Source: Muribaculum sp.
GTDB taxonomy: Bacteria > Bacteroidota > Bacteroidia > Bacteroidales > Muribaculaceae
Assembly: GCA_023666965.1 (NCBI GenBank)
Contig: JAMPAZ010000001.1
Coordinates: forward strand, 689,576-741,487
Length of the DNA stretch: 51,912 nt
Direction: 5' to 3'
In this document: positions 51,296 to 51,912 of the stretch, one piece after another
How positions within the stretch are numbered: position 1 is the first letter of the stretch
How the letters are laid out: the number at the start of each line of letters is the position of its first letter
Notes under the pieces: model-generated
Database searches by the model: none
Told to the model about the DNA's origin: nothing
The model's input: only the letters and a program-made list of their open reading frames with translations
Made by a program: the position numbers and the translations under genes

Positions 51296-51548
51296 AACAT
51301 TTCCCTCAGTTGAAAAAAATGACTATAGACACTCGCTCTGTTAAGCAAACTCGTAATTCAGCAAAATCCACATTACGTTAAAATGCAATTTAAATATTTA
51401 ACAATTACTCATGCCCTTTGTTCAATACGCCAATCTCCGAACGTATCAAATGGAGTACAGTAATTGCAGAGTTCCATGTATCGTATCGTCCAAACCATCA
51501 ATTTTATGGACAATCAAAGACATTATCAATAAAAACCGTCAATTTTTT
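51296..51548. other. Divergent intergenic region between the efflux operon and the partial lipoprotein
   Basis: No gene is supported. No clean TAnnTTTG box was found on the - strand for the efflux operon; the nearest match has two extra bases (near 51351). The right end leads into the promoter at 51549-51580. Confidence 0.4.
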
Positions 51549-51580
51549 TTTGGAATTAACACATTCGTTCAATATCTTTG
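51549..51580 (+). promoter_or_regulatory. Full -33/-7 promoter for the partial lipoprotein gene
   Basis: TTTG (51549-51552), a 20-base spacer and TATCTTTG (51573-51580) match the Bacteroidetes consensus in both boxes. The leader would be about 20 bases. The run of T before the -33 box may further help polymerase binding. Confidence 0.7.
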
Positions 51581-51606
51581 CAAAACAAACCAATTCATTA
51601 CTGATT

Positions 51607-51912
51607 ATGGATAAATCCCTCCTTAAGAGTGCCATTGCACTCTTTTGCGCCGGAGCGATAGCCTCCTGCCAAGAATCAACATTTGACTCCGTACCCTCAC
51701 CCCAGGCTGACGGCTCAATCCCGACTTTCTTAGACGATTCCGATCCATACATCGGCTCGGAGAAAGAACTGTCCTCATCAGATGCTGTAAAAGTCGCCCG
51801 ACTTTACTGTAATGGCAACTCCGAGAGTAGAACTACGCCGGATATGACGGTTAAGAATGTCGTGACAATTCCCGACTCTGACGGCAATCCTGCCATTTAT
51901 GCCGTAAACCTT
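51607..51912 (+). CDS. Partial lipoprotein, N-terminus resembling a Spi/C10-peptidase propeptide
   Basis: 102 codons are visible before the window ends. The signal peptide MDKSLLKSAIALFCAGAIASC ends in a lipobox (Cys21). The mature part has SSSDAVKVARLYCNGNS and VTIPDSDGNPAIYAVNL. This resembles the start of the Spi (streptopain inhibitor) or C10-peptidase propeptide region in Bacteroidales, where a stretch like GNPAIYAVNF is followed by GGFVIISAD-type sequence. The catalytic domain, if any, lies outside the window, so it could be a stand-alone inhibitor or a protease. The ATG at 51607 is set by the lipoprotein signal and the promoter distance. Confidence 0.55.
   Translation, partial: MDKSLLKSAIALFCAGAIASCQESTFDSVPSPQADGSIPTFLDDSDPYIGSEKELSSSDAVKVARLYCNGNSESRTTPDMTVKNVVTIPDSDGNPAIYAVNL

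Overview
The window looks like chromosome from a Bacteroidales bacterium, probably of the Muribaculaceae type; the family-level placement is inference. The evidence is a Mfa/Fim-type fimbrial locus ending in a protein with a type IX secretion (T9SS) C-terminal domain, a Na+-NQR operon, DUF3575, DUF3868, DUF3943 and DUF5106 proteins, and upstream regions carrying the Bacteroidetes -7 box TAnnTTTG rather than a sigma70 -10 box. No tRNA, rRNA, transposase, integrase or CRISPR array was seen.

Region 1 (200-16525, + strand) is one fimbrial operon: a DUF3575 outer-membrane protein, a DUF3868/OmpA-like protein, a Mfa1-type major fimbrillin, a FimB/Mfa2-type anchor, two further fimbrillin-like lipoproteins, a 2526-residue T9SS-type surface protein and a small DUF1573 protein coupled to it by a 4-base overlap. 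The order matches the mfa1-mfa5 logic of Porphyromonas gingivalis, with a very large candidate tip protein in the mfa5 position. A strong hairpin with an alternative fold follows the major subunit gene.

Region 2 (16562-26000) holds a thioredoxin-like lipoprotein with a probably leaderless transcript, a MORN-repeat/GH25 muramidase and a secreted PepSY-like protein. Next come grpE-dnaJ (protein folding), ispE (isoprenoid precursors) and an exbB-exbD-exbD-tonB operon (energy for outer-membrane transport), all on the - strand.

Region 3 (26086-35630) has the complete nqrABCDEF operon for the sodium-pumping NADH:quinone oxidoreductase, a small protein made of 11-residue LEA-like repeats, a DUF3943 protein and an AI-2E-family permease. 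Intergenic DNA here and beside dnaJ holds copies of one family of short palindromic elements with imperfect terminal inverted repeats. The full-length copies carry a hairpin plus T-run that reads as an intrinsic terminator for the upstream gene.

Region 4 (35731-44832) has an MFS transporter, a second PepSY-like protein and a flavodoxin. A seven-gene - strand operon with a textbook promoter then runs DUF5106 thioredoxin-like, DoxX-like, mnmA, bifunctional-nuclease-domain protein, NupG-type nucleoside transporter, rsmE, kdsA, and ends at a strong terminator.

Region 5 (44927-51912) has a small basic protein behind an operator-like dyad, an RND efflux operon (adaptor, pump, outer-membrane channel; - strand), and at the right edge the start of a lipoprotein resembling the Spi/propeptide region of C10 peptidases. 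Functions were assigned by reading motifs and recalled family features; no database search was run.
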